Positions 35,181-44,327 are shown, numbered from the stretch's first letter. The stretch is 64,000 nt of DNA from Oscillospiraceae bacterium (GCA_015065965.1 SVPH01000010.1:1-64000); one strand, 5' to 3'. A program made the numbers and translations. Notes: generated from the sequence alone by a model not told the origin.

Positions 35181-36856
35181 TTATTATCAGCCTGCCTGAT
35201 TGCAACTCGTCTTACCTTGCCGCTGAATGTTTTGGGCAGTTCATCAACGAATTCAACAATTCGGGGATATTTGTAAGGTGCGGTGTTGGTTTTAACATAG
35301 TTCTGAAGTTCCTTGACAAGTTCAGGAGAACCTTCATAGCCGGGTCGGAGAACAACTGTTGCTTTAACAACAAAGCCTCTGACAGGATCGGGAACACCCG
35401 TAACTGCAACTTCGAGTACGGAAGGATGCTCAAGCATAACGCTTTCGATCTCAAAAGGTCCGATTCTGTAACCTGATGATTTAATAACATCATCGTTTCT
35501 GCCAAAGTAAACAAATCTTCCTTGTTCATCTCTGTATGCAAGGTCACCCGTGTGGAAGAAACCGCCTCTGTAGGCATGTGCTGTTTCTTCTTCGCTGAAA
35601 TTGTAACTTGCAATAACGCCGCAGGGATGTTCGGCAGGGGAGTCTGCTTTGATACAGATTTCGCCGATTGTACCGCGTTGGCAGTGGTTACCGTCTTCAT
35701 CAAGAATATGCACCCTAAGACCGGGTGCAGGGAAACCGATTGCGCCGGGTACGGGTTTTGTCCACGGATAAATCGTGCATATGCTGACAGGTGTTTCACT
35801 CATGCCGAAGCCTTCATGGATTTCAAGACCTGTTGCCTCTTTCCACTTGTTGAAAATATCAGCGTTAAGTGCTTCGCCTGCAGTGCAGCAATGTGTTATT
35901 GATGAAAGGTCATATTTGCTTACATCGTTCTGAAGCATAAGGCGGTACATTGTCGGGGGAACGCAGAATGTTGTGATTTTATATTTTTCGAGTTTGGAAA
36001 GAATATCCGCACCGTCAAATTTATCAAAATCATAAACGAAGTTTGCTGTTTCACCCATCCATTGACCGTAATACTTACCCCAAAGTGATTTTGCCCAGCC
36101 TGAGTCTGAAACGGTAAAATGAATTCCGCCGTCAACAACATGATGCCAGAAAACACCCGTCATAATGTGACCGAGAGGATATTTGAAATCATGAGCAATG
36201 ATTTTGGGATAGCCTGTTGTGCCTGATGAGAAGTTGATAATCATAGTATCATCAACAGTTGTTGCGGCATCGCCGGTAGGCCTTGTCCAATCTTCGCTTG
36301 CTTTTTCAAAGCCTTCTTCAAAATCAATCCAGCCTTCAACAGGCTTGTGCTTTGTAACAAACTTTTTCTCGATGGTTTCGTACTGATCCTTAGCCGAGTC
36401 AAAGTCCTCCGTGCATTCATCGTCACCCGTGATAACAGCATATTTGATTTTTGCTTTGTTGCAGCGGTAAACATAATCCTTGCCTTTAAGCATGTTTGAC
36501 GCAGGCACCATGATAGCGCCTATTTTGTTAAGAGCGAGGGTTATAATCCAGAAAAGATAACTTCTTTTAAGGATAAGCAGAACAGGGTCGCCTTTTTTGA
36601 CTCCTTCTGAAACAAAATAGTTTGCAGCCTTGTCTGAAAGGCGTTTCATATCGCCAAATGTAAATCTCTTCTCTTCGTTTTTGTTTGATACATAAAGAAG
36701 AGCAAGTTTATCGGGTTTTTCTGTGCCGAGAACATCAATTACATCATATGCGAAGTTGAAATCCTGCTCATATGTGATTTTAAAGTTTTCCTGGCAGTCC
36801 TTGAGAGAAATAAATGATTCTCTTGTTCTGCCGATAAATTTTTCATAAATTGCCAT
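35177..36856 (-). CDS. acetyl/acyl-CoA synthetase (ACSM-like, AMP-forming)
   Basis: A 559-residue adenylate-forming enzyme that activates a carboxylic acid with ATP to acyl-AMP and then acyl-CoA. The P-loop motif is FSSGTTGYPK near 205, the adenylate motif is YRDEQGRFVYFGRNDDVIKSSGYRIGP in the hinge region (core RNDDVIKSSGYRIGP), and the catalytic Lys near the C terminus is in TFSGKVRR. The overall pattern resembles medium-chain/branched-chain synthetases (ACSM type) rather than the long Acs. It is the last gene of the VOR operon, 33 bp after the XRE-cupin gene. I infer a short or branched-chain fatty acid as substrate. Confidence 0.88.
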   Translation of the reverse strand: MAIYEKFIGRTRESFISLKDCQENFKITYEQDFNFAYDVIDVLGTEKPDKLALLYVSNKNEEKRFTFGDMKRLSDKAANYFVSEGVKKGDPVLLILKRSYLFWIITLALNKIGAIMVPASNMLKGKDYVYRCNKAKIKYAVITGDDECTEDFDSAKDQYETIEKKFVTKHKPVEGWIDFEEGFEKASEDWTRPTGDAATTVDDTMIINFSSGTTGYPKIIAHDFKYPLGHIMTGVFWHHVVDGGIHFTVSDSGWAKSLWGKYYGQWMGETANFVYDFDKFDGADILSKLEKYKITTFCVPPTMYRLMLQNDVSKYDLSSITHCCTAGEALNADIFNKWKEATGLEIHEGFGMSETPVSICTIYPWTKPVPGAIGFPAPGLRVHILDEDGNHCQRGTIGEICIKADSPAEHPCGVIASYNFSEEETAHAYRGGFFHTGDLAYRDEQGRFVYFGRNDDVIKSSGYRIGPFEIESVMLEHPSVLEVAVTGVPDPVRGFVVKATVVLRPGYEGSPELVKELQNYVKTNTAPYKYPRIVEFVDELPKTFSGKVRRVAIRQADNK

Positions 36857-36889
36857 TATTTTGACTCCTGATTTTTTTGTTGATATCCT

Positions 36890-37438
36890 TTATTTAAGCA
36901 CAAGTGCAATAAACTGTGCCTGGGTATCGCCCACGTTTTTATGTGCGTGAGGAATAGTGGAATCAAAATATGCGCTGTCACCTTCGCTGAGTTCATAGCA
37001 GATATCACCGATGTAAAGATGAAGGTTTCCTGAAAGAACATAGTCAAATTCCTGTCCTTCGTGTTCATCCATAACAGGGGGATTGCCCGAAGGGTCAATA
37101 GTAACAAGGAAAGGCTCAGCCTTTTTGTTTCTGAAAGTGTATGCAAGGTGTGAGAAGTTATATCCGGGGTTACGGTTTATGGTGTAACCTTTGCCTTTTT
37201 TAACCACCGTGCATGATGAAAGGCGAGGGGATTCACCGCTGATGATATCAAGAATATCAACGCCGAGAATAAGCGCAATGTTATTGAGCGTGCTGATTGC
37301 AAAATCGTATTCGCCGTGTTCAAAAGCATTGTAGTTTTCTTCTGAAATTTCAAGTTTTTCCGCCATATCTGTGGCAGAAAGACCGCAGGTTTCACGCAGG
37401 GAAGCAACTCGCAGGCCAATTTCTTTTAATTCAAGCAT
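36890..37438 (-). CDS. XRE-cupin transcriptional regulator
   Basis: A 182-residue regulator: an N-terminal Cro/C1-type helix-turn-helix (about 8-65, with LSATDMAEKLEISEENYNAF) and a C-terminal cupin domain (about 105-180, with EGQEFDYVLSGN and DSTIPHAHKN). Such proteins bind small ligands in the cupin and control nearby metabolic genes. It lies inside the operon between the VOR gamma-subunit gene and an acyl-CoA synthetase gene, which is typical for this kind of regulator beside acyl-CoA synthetases. I infer local autoregulation; the ligand might be an acyl-CoA or free acid. Confidence 0.88.
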   Translation of the reverse strand: MLELKEIGLRVASLRETCGLSATDMAEKLEISEENYNAFEHGEYDFAISTLNNIALILGVDILDIISGESPRLSSCTVVKKGKGYTINRNPGYNFSHLAYTFRNKKAEPFLVTIDPSGNPPVMDEHEGQEFDYVLSGNLHLYIGDICYELSEGDSAYFDSTIPHAHKNVGDTQAQFIALVLK

Positions 37439-37463
37439 GTGGGTTTCTCCTATCCGTTAGCAA

Positions 37464-37994
37464 TTAATAGTTATATCCGAGTTCAACAGCCTTGATGTTG
37501 AGTTCGATAAGATTCTGTTTCTTTGCAGGAACAAGTTTTTTCATTGTTGTTTCAACATTTTCGTAGGGCATAACGCCTGCTTTTGCAATAACGTGACCAA
37601 TCATAATCATGTTTGCAAGACCGGGCAGATTATGATCCGATGCAAGTTTTGTTGCGGGGATGTAATAAACATCAACATCATCTCTTTCAACCTTGCGGTC
37701 AATGAGTGAACTGTCAACAAAAATCTTTGCGCCGGGAACTGCTGAATTCTCAAACTTATCAAGTGAGGGCAGGTTCATGGCAACGAGAACGTTGGGATTT
37801 GAAACGATGGGTGAACCGATTTTTGTATCGCTGAGAATAATTGAGCAGTTACATGTGCCGCCTCTCATCTCAGGACCGTATGAAGGAAGCCAACTTACCT
37901 CACGGTTTTCAAGAAGTCCGTCATAAGCAAGGAATTTGCCTGAGAAAAGGATGCCCTGGCCGCCAAAACCGGCAAGAAGTATTTCATGTGTCAT
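37464..37994 (-). CDS. 2-oxoacid:ferredoxin oxidoreductase, gamma subunit
   Basis: The 176-residue gamma subunit (pyruvate ferredoxin/flavodoxin oxidoreductase catalytic-domain family) of a four-subunit VOR/KOR enzyme. Its start MTHEILLAGFGGQGILFSGK is the hallmark of the family, with GFGGQG contacting the CoA or cofactor. RGGTCNCSIILSD near 45-57 is also conserved. The gene is 2 bp after the beta gene, completing the set alpha, beta, gamma, delta. The complex oxidises a 2-oxoacid with CoA to acyl-CoA, CO2 and reduced ferredoxin, reversibly. Confidence 0.93.
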   Translation of the reverse strand: MTHEILLAGFGGQGILFSGKFLAYDGLLENREVSWLPSYGPEMRGGTCNCSIILSDTKIGSPIVSNPNVLVAMNLPSLDKFENSAVPGAKIFVDSSLIDRKVERDDVDVYYIPATKLASDHNLPGLANMIMIGHVIAKAGVMPYENVETTMKKLVPAKKQNLIELNIKAVELGYNY

Positions 37995-37996
37995 GA

Positions 37997-38749
37997 TTAT
38001 TCAGCCTCCTTTTCAGCAGTCTTATCCTTATAAACACCGAGAGGATAATAAGGAATCATGTTTTCCTCAAGCCATTCAAGAGCCTTGTCGGGCTTAAGAC
38101 CCCAGTTTGTGGGGCAGGTTGAAAGAACTTCAACAAGTGAGAAGCCCTTGCCTTCAAGTTGGTTCTGGAAAGCCTTTTTGATAGCCTTCTTAGCGTTCTT
38201 TACATTTTTAACATTGTTTACAGCAACTCTTTCAAGATATGTTGCACCGTCAACGTTTGAGAGAAGTTCGCATACTTTAACGGGCAGACCAACCTGCTCG
38301 GGGTTTCTGCCGTAAGGTGATGTCTGTGTAATCTGACCGGGCAGAGTTGTGGGAGCCATCTGACCGCCGGTCATGCCGTAGATTGCATTGTTAACAAAGA
38401 TTATTGTTATGTTTTCGCCTCTTGCAGCGGAATGAACTGTTTCGGCAGTACCTATAGCAGCAAGGTCACCGTCACCCTGATATGTGAAAACTATGTTATC
38501 GGGGAGCGAACGCTTAACGCCTGTTGCAACTGCGGGTGCTCTGCCGTGAGCAGCCTCAATCATATCGCAGTTAAAGTAGTTGTATGCAAAAACTGAGCAG
38601 CCAACGGGTGCAACACCAACAGTTTTGCCTTCAATACCGAGTTCGTCAATAACTTCGGCAACAAGGCGGTGAATAATACCGTGTGTGCAGCCGGGGCAAT
38701 AATGAAGGGGTACATCGGCAAGTGCCTTGGGTTTTTCAAAAACTATCAT
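37997..38749 (-). CDS. 2-oxoacid:ferredoxin oxidoreductase, beta subunit (TPP-binding)
   Basis: The 250-residue thiamine-diphosphate subunit. The cluster-binding cysteines are in HYCPGCTHG (Cys18, Cys21) with another in PVGCS. The TPP/Mg motif starts at YQGDGD and ends at FVNNAIYGMTGGQ. Its start overlaps the alpha stop by one base (TAATG), so the two are translated together. The family resembles 2-oxoisovalerate/2-oxoglutarate oxidoreductases; the exact 2-oxoacid must be deduced from context, which favours branched-chain compounds because ilvE is in the operon. Confidence 0.93.
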   Translation of the reverse strand: MIVFEKPKALADVPLHYCPGCTHGIIHRLVAEVIDELGIEGKTVGVAPVGCSVFAYNYFNCDMIEAAHGRAPAVATGVKRSLPDNIVFTYQGDGDLAAIGTAETVHSAARGENITIIFVNNAIYGMTGGQMAPTTLPGQITQTSPYGRNPEQVGLPVKVCELLSNVDGATYLERVAVNNVKNVKNAKKAIKKAFQNQLEGKGFSLVEVLSTCPTNWGLKPDKALEWLEENMIPYYPLGVYKDKTAEKEAE

Positions 38750-39819
38750 TATTTGTCACCTCCGACGGAATTTGCTTTGTTGATTGAATTAAGAACATCT
38801 TCTGTAGTGGGAATCATGCCGCCAACGCGGTTACAGAGAAGAACGGGTTTCTTGCAGCGTGTTGCAAGTTCAATATCTTCAATCATCTGACCCATTGAGA
38901 GTTCAACGCTGATGAATGCCTTAACCTTATCTGCTGCAGCATTAAGAACAGCCTTGGGGAAGGGCCAGAGAGTTATGGGACGAATCATGCCGACTTTGAT
39001 GCCCTGTGCACGAGCCTTGTCAATTGCGTTCTGTGAAACTCTTGCAGCAACGCCGTAAGCAACAATGCAGATTTCAGCATCGTCCATAAGATATTCGTCA
39101 TACATAACTTCGTTTGCTTCAATCTGAGCATAACGCTCGTAACGTTCAAAGTTATATTTTTCAAGTTCTTCGGGCTGAATGAAAAGTGAGTTAACAACAT
39201 TGTGCTCGCGTTCGCATTTTGTTCCGCATGCAGCCCATGAAGATTTGTCATATTCCTTAACTTCGCCCATTTCAAGAGAAACAGGTTCCATCATCTGACC
39301 CATTGTGCCGTCAGAAAGGAGCATTGCGGGCATTCTGTATTTATCGGCAAGGTCAAATCCCTTGAATGTAAGGTCAACCATTTCCTGAACTGAAGCGGGA
39401 GCAAGAACGATGAGTTTAAAGTCACCGTGACCTGCACTCTTTGTTGCCTGGAAGTAGTCTGACTGTGAGGGTTGGATACCGCCGAGACCGGGACCACCTC
39501 TCTGAACATTTATAATAAGAGCAGGGAGATCGGAACCTGCAAGATATGAAATGCCTTCGCTCTTAAGTGCGATTCCGGGGCTTGAACTTGATGTCATTGC
39601 TCTTTTGCCTGCTGCAGCCGCACCGTAAATCATATTGATAGCAGCAACTTCGCTTTCAGCCTGAAGGAATGTTCCGCCGATAACGGGCATTCTTTTTGCC
39701 ATGTAAGCAGCAATTTCTGTCTGCGGTGTTATGGGGTAACCGAAGTAATGGCGGCAGCCTGCCATGATAGCAGCCTCAGCAAGTGCTTCGTTACCTTTCA
39801 TCAAAACTTTATCAGCCAT
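38749..39819 (-). CDS. vorB: 3-methyl-2-oxobutanoate (2-oxoisovalerate):ferredoxin oxidoreductase, alpha subunit VorB
   Basis: The 356-residue alpha subunit. It begins LMKGNEALAEAAIMAGCRHYFGYPITPQTEI, a pattern matching VorB-type subunits (core FGYPITPQTEI), and continues with FLQAESEVAAINMIYGAAAAG, SSSSPGIALKSEGISYLAG and QRGGPGLG, all binding the TPP/CoA interface. It is 18 bp after the ferredoxin gene. KorA of 2-oxoglutarate enzymes is related, so substrate preference for 2-oxoisovalerate is inferred from pattern and from the neighbouring ilvE. Confidence 0.92.
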   Translation of the reverse strand: MADKVLMKGNEALAEAAIMAGCRHYFGYPITPQTEIAAYMAKRMPVIGGTFLQAESEVAAINMIYGAAAAGKRAMTSSSSPGIALKSEGISYLAGSDLPALIINVQRGGPGLGGIQPSQSDYFQATKSAGHGDFKLIVLAPASVQEMVDLTFKGFDLADKYRMPAMLLSDGTMGQMMEPVSLEMGEVKEYDKSSWAACGTKCEREHNVVNSLFIQPEELEKYNFERYERYAQIEANEVMYDEYLMDDAEICIVAYGVAARVSQNAIDKARAQGIKVGMIRPITLWPFPKAVLNAAADKVKAFISVELSMGQMIEDIELATRCKKPVLLCNRVGGMIPTTEDVLNSINKANSVGGDK

Positions 39820-39837
39820 TTTTCTTCTCCTTTCTTC

Positions 39838-40044
39838 TTACTTCTCAACGGTAATAACGCAGTCCGGGCACATGGTAGCGCAGAAAGCGCAGCCTATACA
39901 TGCGGACTGGTCTGTGATGCCTGCGGGATGATAACCCTTGGCGTTGATTTCATCTTTGAGCAATGCCACGATTTTTTTCGGGCATGCACCGACACAAAGA
40001 CCGCAGCCCTTGCAAAGGTCGGTGTTAAAGGTTACTTTTGCCAT
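39838..40044 (-). CDS. 2 x [4Fe-4S] ferredoxin, delta subunit of the VOR complex
   Basis: A 68-residue bacterial-type ferredoxin. Two CxxCxxCxxxCP motifs are visible: CKGCGLCVGACP (starting near residue 10) and CIGCAFCATMCP (near 49). It passes electrons from the oxidoreductase core to soluble ferredoxin. I chose ATG 40044 because GGAGGAAG is just upstream. An upstream GTG at 40068 would place the start inside the preceding P-loop ATPase gene, which already overlaps by 13 bp. It is the first subunit gene of the VOR set. Confidence 0.93.
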   Translation of the reverse strand: MAKVTFNTDLCKGCGLCVGACPKKIVALLKDEINAKGYHPAGITDQSACIGCAFCATMCPDCVITVEK

Positions 40045-40727
40045 AAATCTTCCTCCTGTTTTGCCCACGATTGCTTAACATAAAGCCTTATCGCGGTGCA
40101 GTTAACAACTTTTTCTTTAAGTTTATCGTATAAATTTTCTTTTACAGTAGTCATTCTTATCGGCAGACCGCTTGCTTGTGATATTTCATCTGCATATGCA
40201 ACGGATGCAAGAACAGTTGCTTCATCGGTTTCATCTCCGAGGTTTGAGTTATTGATAATGCCGGTGAACTTCATTTGGCAAGCAGTTTCAATCTCGTGCA
40301 TAACTGCAAGAGTTGACTTGCAGTCAGGTGTGAGCGGTCTGTATTTGTTGATTACAAGAAGCATTTCATAATCGTTTTCGCTTAGGATTGCAGGAGCGTA
40401 TCTGCCCATTGCAAGAGCGCCTCTGTCATCACCGCCGACATCAATAACGGCTCTCAGAGATTTGTCATCGATTATTGAATAGGCTTCTGACGGCATGGCA
40501 GGCACATCAACATTGGAGTTGGCATATTCGGAGGAAATAAGATGGATTCCTCTTGCCTCAAGTTGTTTTTCGCTGTCTTTTGAGCGAAAATAAGGATTAA
40601 CAATGTCAAGGTCGGCAATAACTACCTTTTCATTTTCCTCTTTAAGCCAAAGTGCATAGTTAACTGCAATGTTGGTTTTGCCGCTGCCGTAATGACCTGC
40701 AAAAAGTGTTATTCTTTTGCTGTCCAT
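40032..40727 (-). CDS. P-loop ATPase, MinD/CobQ-like, VOR-associated
   Basis: A 231-residue P-loop ATPase of the SIMIBI (MinD/ParA/CobQ) type. Walker A is GHYGSGKTN near 11-19. A deviant Walker A signature Lys is not obvious. Walker B-like ADLDIVNPYF is near 38-47, and VIDVGGDDRGA near 95. The role is unknown; relatives handle metal clusters or cofactor insertion, so assembly of the adjacent FeS-rich oxidoreductase is a guess. It starts 1 bp after the ilvE stop and overlaps the ferredoxin gene at its end, so it is firmly in the operon. Confidence 0.78.
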   Translation of the reverse strand: MDSKRITLFAGHYGSGKTNIAVNYALWLKEENEKVVIADLDIVNPYFRSKDSEKQLEARGIHLISSEYANSNVDVPAMPSEAYSIIDDKSLRAVIDVGGDDRGALAMGRYAPAILSENDYEMLLVINKYRPLTPDCKSTLAVMHEIETACQMKFTGIINNSNLGDETDEATVLASVAYADEISQASGLPIRMTTVKENLYDKLKEKVVNCTAIRLYVKQSWAKQEEDLWQK

Positions 40728-40728
40728 A

Positions 40729-41793
40729 TTAAAGAACTGTTACCCAGCCGAACTTGTCTTCGCAAGTGCCGCCCTGAATGCCTGTTACGGTGTCATAGAG
40801 TTTCTGGCTGATCTCGCCGATGTTACCGCCGTTGATTGTCATAACATCGTCCTTATAGCGAAGTTTGCCGACGGGAGAGATAACTGCTGCTGTACCTGTT
40901 CCGAAACATTCTTCAAGTGTTCCGTTCTTCTGAGCCTCAAGAAGTTCATCAACTGAAATCCTTCTTTCTTCAACAGGAAGACCCCAACTCTTGCAAAGTT
41001 CGATAACTGAGTTTCTTGTGATGCCGGGCAGAATGCTGCCGTTAAGCATGGGAGTTACGATTGTGCCGTTGATTTTAAAGAAGATGTTCATTGCACCGAC
41101 TTCTTCAATATACTTTCTCTCTACGCCGTCAAGCCAGAGAACCTGTGAATAACCGTCGTCATGTGCCTTAACTTGTGCTGCAAGGCTGGCGGCATAGTTA
41201 CCGCCTGTTTTTGCAAAGCCCATGCCGCCCTTAACTGCTCTTACATAGTCATCTTCAATCCAGATGCCAACGGGTGCAAGGCCGCTTGAATAGTAAGCAC
41301 CTGAGGGGGAGAGGATAACGATGAAGAGATAGGTTTTTGAAGGAGCAACGCCGAGAAAATCATCGGTTGCGATGATGAAGGGACGAATGTAAAGCGATGT
41401 GCCGGGAGCGGAGGGAATCCAGTCACGGTCAACATTAACAGTCTCGCTTACTGCCTGAACAAAATCCTCAACGGGGAGTTCGGGAATGCAAAGACGCTTG
41501 TTTGTGTCGTTTGTTCTTTTTGCGTTCATTTCGGGGCGGAAAAGGCGAACTTCTCCGTCTGCTCCTTTGTAGGCTTTAAGTCCTTCAAACATTTCCTGGC
41601 CATAGTGGAAAACCATGCATGCAGGGGAGAGGGAAAGATTGCCGTAAGGAACTATACGGGGATCGTGCCAACCCTGACCTTCTGTGTAGTTCATGATAAA
41701 CATGTGGTCGGTGAAAATTTTGCCGAAGCCGAGGTTGTTTTCATCAGGCTTCTGCTTAGGAGCGGTTGTTCTCTCAATTTTGATTTTTAACAT
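40729..41793 (-). CDS. ilvE: branched-chain amino acid aminotransferase
   Basis: IlvE interconverts Val, Leu, Ile and their 2-oxoacids with glutamate/2-oxoglutarate, using PLP. The 354 residues resemble the class IV fold of the longer, eukaryote-like BCAT group. The PLP Lys is in GFAKTGGNYAAS, and FRPEMNAKR and GTAAVISPVG are signatures. The start has AAGGGTG upstream, 26 bp after the fusion gene. Its place upstream of the VOR genes ties the operon to branched-chain amino acids. It could run in either direction. Confidence 0.95.
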   Translation of the reverse strand: MLKIKIERTTAPKQKPDENNLGFGKIFTDHMFIMNYTEGQGWHDPRIVPYGNLSLSPACMVFHYGQEMFEGLKAYKGADGEVRLFRPEMNAKRTNDTNKRLCIPELPVEDFVQAVSETVNVDRDWIPSAPGTSLYIRPFIIATDDFLGVAPSKTYLFIVILSPSGAYYSSGLAPVGIWIEDDYVRAVKGGMGFAKTGGNYAASLAAQVKAHDDGYSQVLWLDGVERKYIEEVGAMNIFFKINGTIVTPMLNGSILPGITRNSVIELCKSWGLPVEERRISVDELLEAQKNGTLEECFGTGTAAVISPVGKLRYKDDVMTINGGNIGEISQKLYDTVTGIQGGTCEDKFGWVTVL

Positions 41794-41819
41794 TTTATAA
41801 CACCCTTTCGGTTAATTTA

Positions 41820-44327
41820 TTATTTTAAAAGTCCCAATTTTTTGGCAAAGTCTTCTCTCATTTTATATTTGAGAATTTTGCCTGCCGCATTTTTGGGGAA
41901 ATCCTCAACAAATTCAATATAGCGGGGAACTTTGTGCCTTGCCATATGTGATTTGATGTAATCCTTCATTTCTTCTTCGGTCATTGATTTGCCTTCTTTA
42001 AGAATGACGCAAGCCATAATTTCCTCGCCGTATCTCTTATCGGGCACACCGATAACCTGAACATCCTGAACATAATCATGAGTGAAAATGAACTCTTCAA
42101 TTTCACGGGGATAGATGTTTTCGCCGCCGCGAATAATCATATCCTTGAGTCTGCCTGTAATCAGGTAGTATCCGTCGGGTCGTCTGCAAGCAATGTCGCC
42201 GCTGTGAAGCCAGCCGTCTTTGTCTATTGCTGCTTCTGTTGCTTTGGGCATTTTATAGTAGCCCTTCATGATGTTGTAGCCTCTTGCAACGAACTCGCCG
42301 TTTTCTCCGTCGGGAAGGTCTTCGCCCGTTTCGGGGTCGATAATCTTGCATTCAACATTCGGGAATGCACTGCCGACGGTTTCTGTTCTGTCTTCAAGCG
42401 ATTCATTTACTTCACCCATTGTGCAGCCGGGTGATGCTTCCGTTTCGCCGTAAACACTTAATATTTCAGTCATGTTCATTTCCGCTGCAGCGCGTTTCAT
42501 GAGATCGGGCGGGCAGTTTGCGCCAGCCATAATGCCTGTTCTCATATATGAGAAATCGGTTTTTGCAAAATCTTCATGCTGGAACATTGCAATGAACATC
42601 GTAGGAACACCGTTGAAACAAGTGATATGCTCCTGATTAATACATGCAAGCGATGATTTTGCCGAAAAATAAGGCAAGGGACAAAGCGTGCCGCCGTGTG
42701 TCATCATTGATGTCATTGAAAGAACCATGCCGAAGCAGTGGAACATAGGAACCTGAATCATCATGCGGTCAGCAGTGGACATATCCATTCTGTCGCCGAT
42801 GGTTTTACCGTTGTTGACAATGTTGTAGTGAGTGAGCATAACGCCTTTTGGGAAGCCTGTTGTGCCCGAAGTATACTGCATGTTTGCAACATCGTGGCAA
42901 TCAACAGCCGCTGCTCTGCGGTAAACCTCTTCGATGGGAACTCTTACCGCCATATCCATTGCTTCTTCCCATGTAAGGCAGCCTTTTTGGCGGTAGCCTA
43001 CCGTGATAACGTTACGCAGGAAGGGGAGTTTACGGCAGTGGAGCGGTTTGCCGGGAACTGCAACTTCAAGTTCGGGGCAAAGAGCAGCAATTGATTCTGC
43101 ATAGTTTGAGTCAAGGCAGGATTCAATTGTGATAAGTGTATGAGTATCGGACTGCCTGAGCAGATACTCGATTTCGTGGATTTTGTATGCGGTGTTGACA
43201 GTAACAAGGACTGCACCGATTTTTGTTGTTGCCCAGAAAGTGATAAACCATTGAGGCAGATTTGTGAGCCATACAGCAACTTTATCGCCGGGTTTTACTC
43301 CAAGCGCAATCAGTGCTCTTGCACAGTTGTCAACATCATCACGGAACTGTGAGTAAGTTCTTGTGTAATCAAGAGTAGTATATTTATAAGCAATCTGGTC
43401 AGGAAATTTTTCAACCATTGTGTCAAGAACCTGTGAAAAAGTCTTGTTAATAAGTTTGTATTTTTCCCAAACGAATTTGCCGCTGCCGCTTCTGTTTGTG
43501 AGAAGAAGTTCTTCACTCTTCTTTTTGTTATCGTAAACAGTAATTGCGTTAACGAAGTGGGGGAATACGATATCGGCAATTCCGAAATCTTCCATCTTCT
43601 CGGGCTGACATTCATATGAAAGGAAACCGTCATAGTTGACTGAATCAAGTGCACGAAGCATTGTGCCGATAGGAAGATTTCCTTCACCGATAAGGCGGTA
43701 TTTCATTTCACCATCTTCAATGATTGAGTCTTTAACATGAACGTGCTTTATGTATGCGCCGAGATTTGTGATTGTTGTATCGGGTTCTTCTCCGAAATCT
43801 CTGTAAGGATGGTTGATATCCCAAAGGGCTGCAAGATAGTCGCAAGCAAAAACATTGAGAAGGTCGCGCAACCTTGATGTATCGGCATAAAGACCTACCG
43901 TTTCAACGAGAAGAGCAACATTGTCCTGCTCTGCTTTTTCAACAAGCCTGCCGATGAGCGAAATAACAGCAGCATCTTCTGCTTTTCTTTCTGCGCCTGT
44001 TGCATATGCGTGAATTCTGACATAAGGACATCTGATTCTTGCTGCAATTTCAATTGCTGTTGCAATTTCTTCAAATCCTTCATCTGCAGTTTTTTCGTCA
44101 GCGATGTTGCAGTATGTGTCAATGCAGGGAATTGAAAGTGAATTTTCAAGCAGTTTGTGAACGGTTGCCGATGAGTTTGCTTTGTTGAACGGTGCATCTG
44201 CGCCTGTGAATCTGTCGTCTGTTATGTTATGAATTTCAATACCGCTGAAACCGAGGTCGTTTGCTGTGCTTACAAATTCAGCCCATGAAAGTTCTTGCCA
44301 TCCGTTTGTTGAGAATGAGAGTTTCAT
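41820..44327 (-). CDS. fusion: sugar-isomerase-type TIM barrel + acyl-CoA synthetase
   Basis: An 835-residue protein with two domains. Residues 1 to about 265 form a xylose-isomerase-like (IolE/hydroxypyruvate-isomerase-type) TIM barrel with a plausible metal site: Glu142 (LLVETVG), Asp170/His173 (LWDINHP), His197 (KHVHVKD) and Glu239 (SYECQPE). Residues about 285-835 are an AMP-forming acyl-CoA synthetase: TSGTTGFPKG at 486-495, a second motif GRLKDMIIRGGENIYP, and Lys near 822 in AAGKILKYK. The frame is continuous, with no sign of a sequencing junction. Its ATG overlaps the LeuA-like stop by 4 bp (ATGA). The substrate is inferred to be a short or branched-chain acid; the barrel's role is unknown. 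Confidence 0.85.
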   Translation of the reverse strand: MKLSFSTNGWQELSWAEFVSTANDLGFSGIEIHNITDDRFTGADAPFNKANSSATVHKLLENSLSIPCIDTYCNIADEKTADEGFEEIATAIEIAARIRCPYVRIHAYATGAERKAEDAAVISLIGRLVEKAEQDNVALLVETVGLYADTSRLRDLLNVFACDYLAALWDINHPYRDFGEEPDTTITNLGAYIKHVHVKDSIIEDGEMKYRLIGEGNLPIGTMLRALDSVNYDGFLSYECQPEKMEDFGIADIVFPHFVNAITVYDNKKKSEELLLTNRSGSGKFVWEKYKLINKTFSQVLDTMVEKFPDQIAYKYTTLDYTRTYSQFRDDVDNCARALIALGVKPGDKVAVWLTNLPQWFITFWATTKIGAVLVTVNTAYKIHEIEYLLRQSDTHTLITIESCLDSNYAESIAALCPELEVAVPGKPLHCRKLPFLRNVITVGYRQKGCLTWEEAMDMAVRVPIEEVYRRAAAVDCHDVANMQYTSGTTGFPKGVMLTHYNIVNNGKTIGDRMDMSTADRMMIQVPMFHCFGMVLSMTSMMTHGGTLCPLPYFSAKSSLACINQEHITCFNGVPTMFIAMFQHEDFAKTDFSYMRTGIMAGANCPPDLMKRAAAEMNMTEILSVYGETEASPGCTMGEVNESLEDRTETVGSAFPNVECKIIDPETGEDLPDGENGEFVARGYNIMKGYYKMPKATEAAIDKDGWLHSGDIACRRPDGYYLITGRLKDMIIRGGENIYPREIEEFIFTHDYVQDVQVIGVPDKRYGEEIMACVILKEGKSMTEEEMKDYIKSHMARHKVPRYIEFVEDFPKNAAGKILKYKMREDFAKKLGLLK

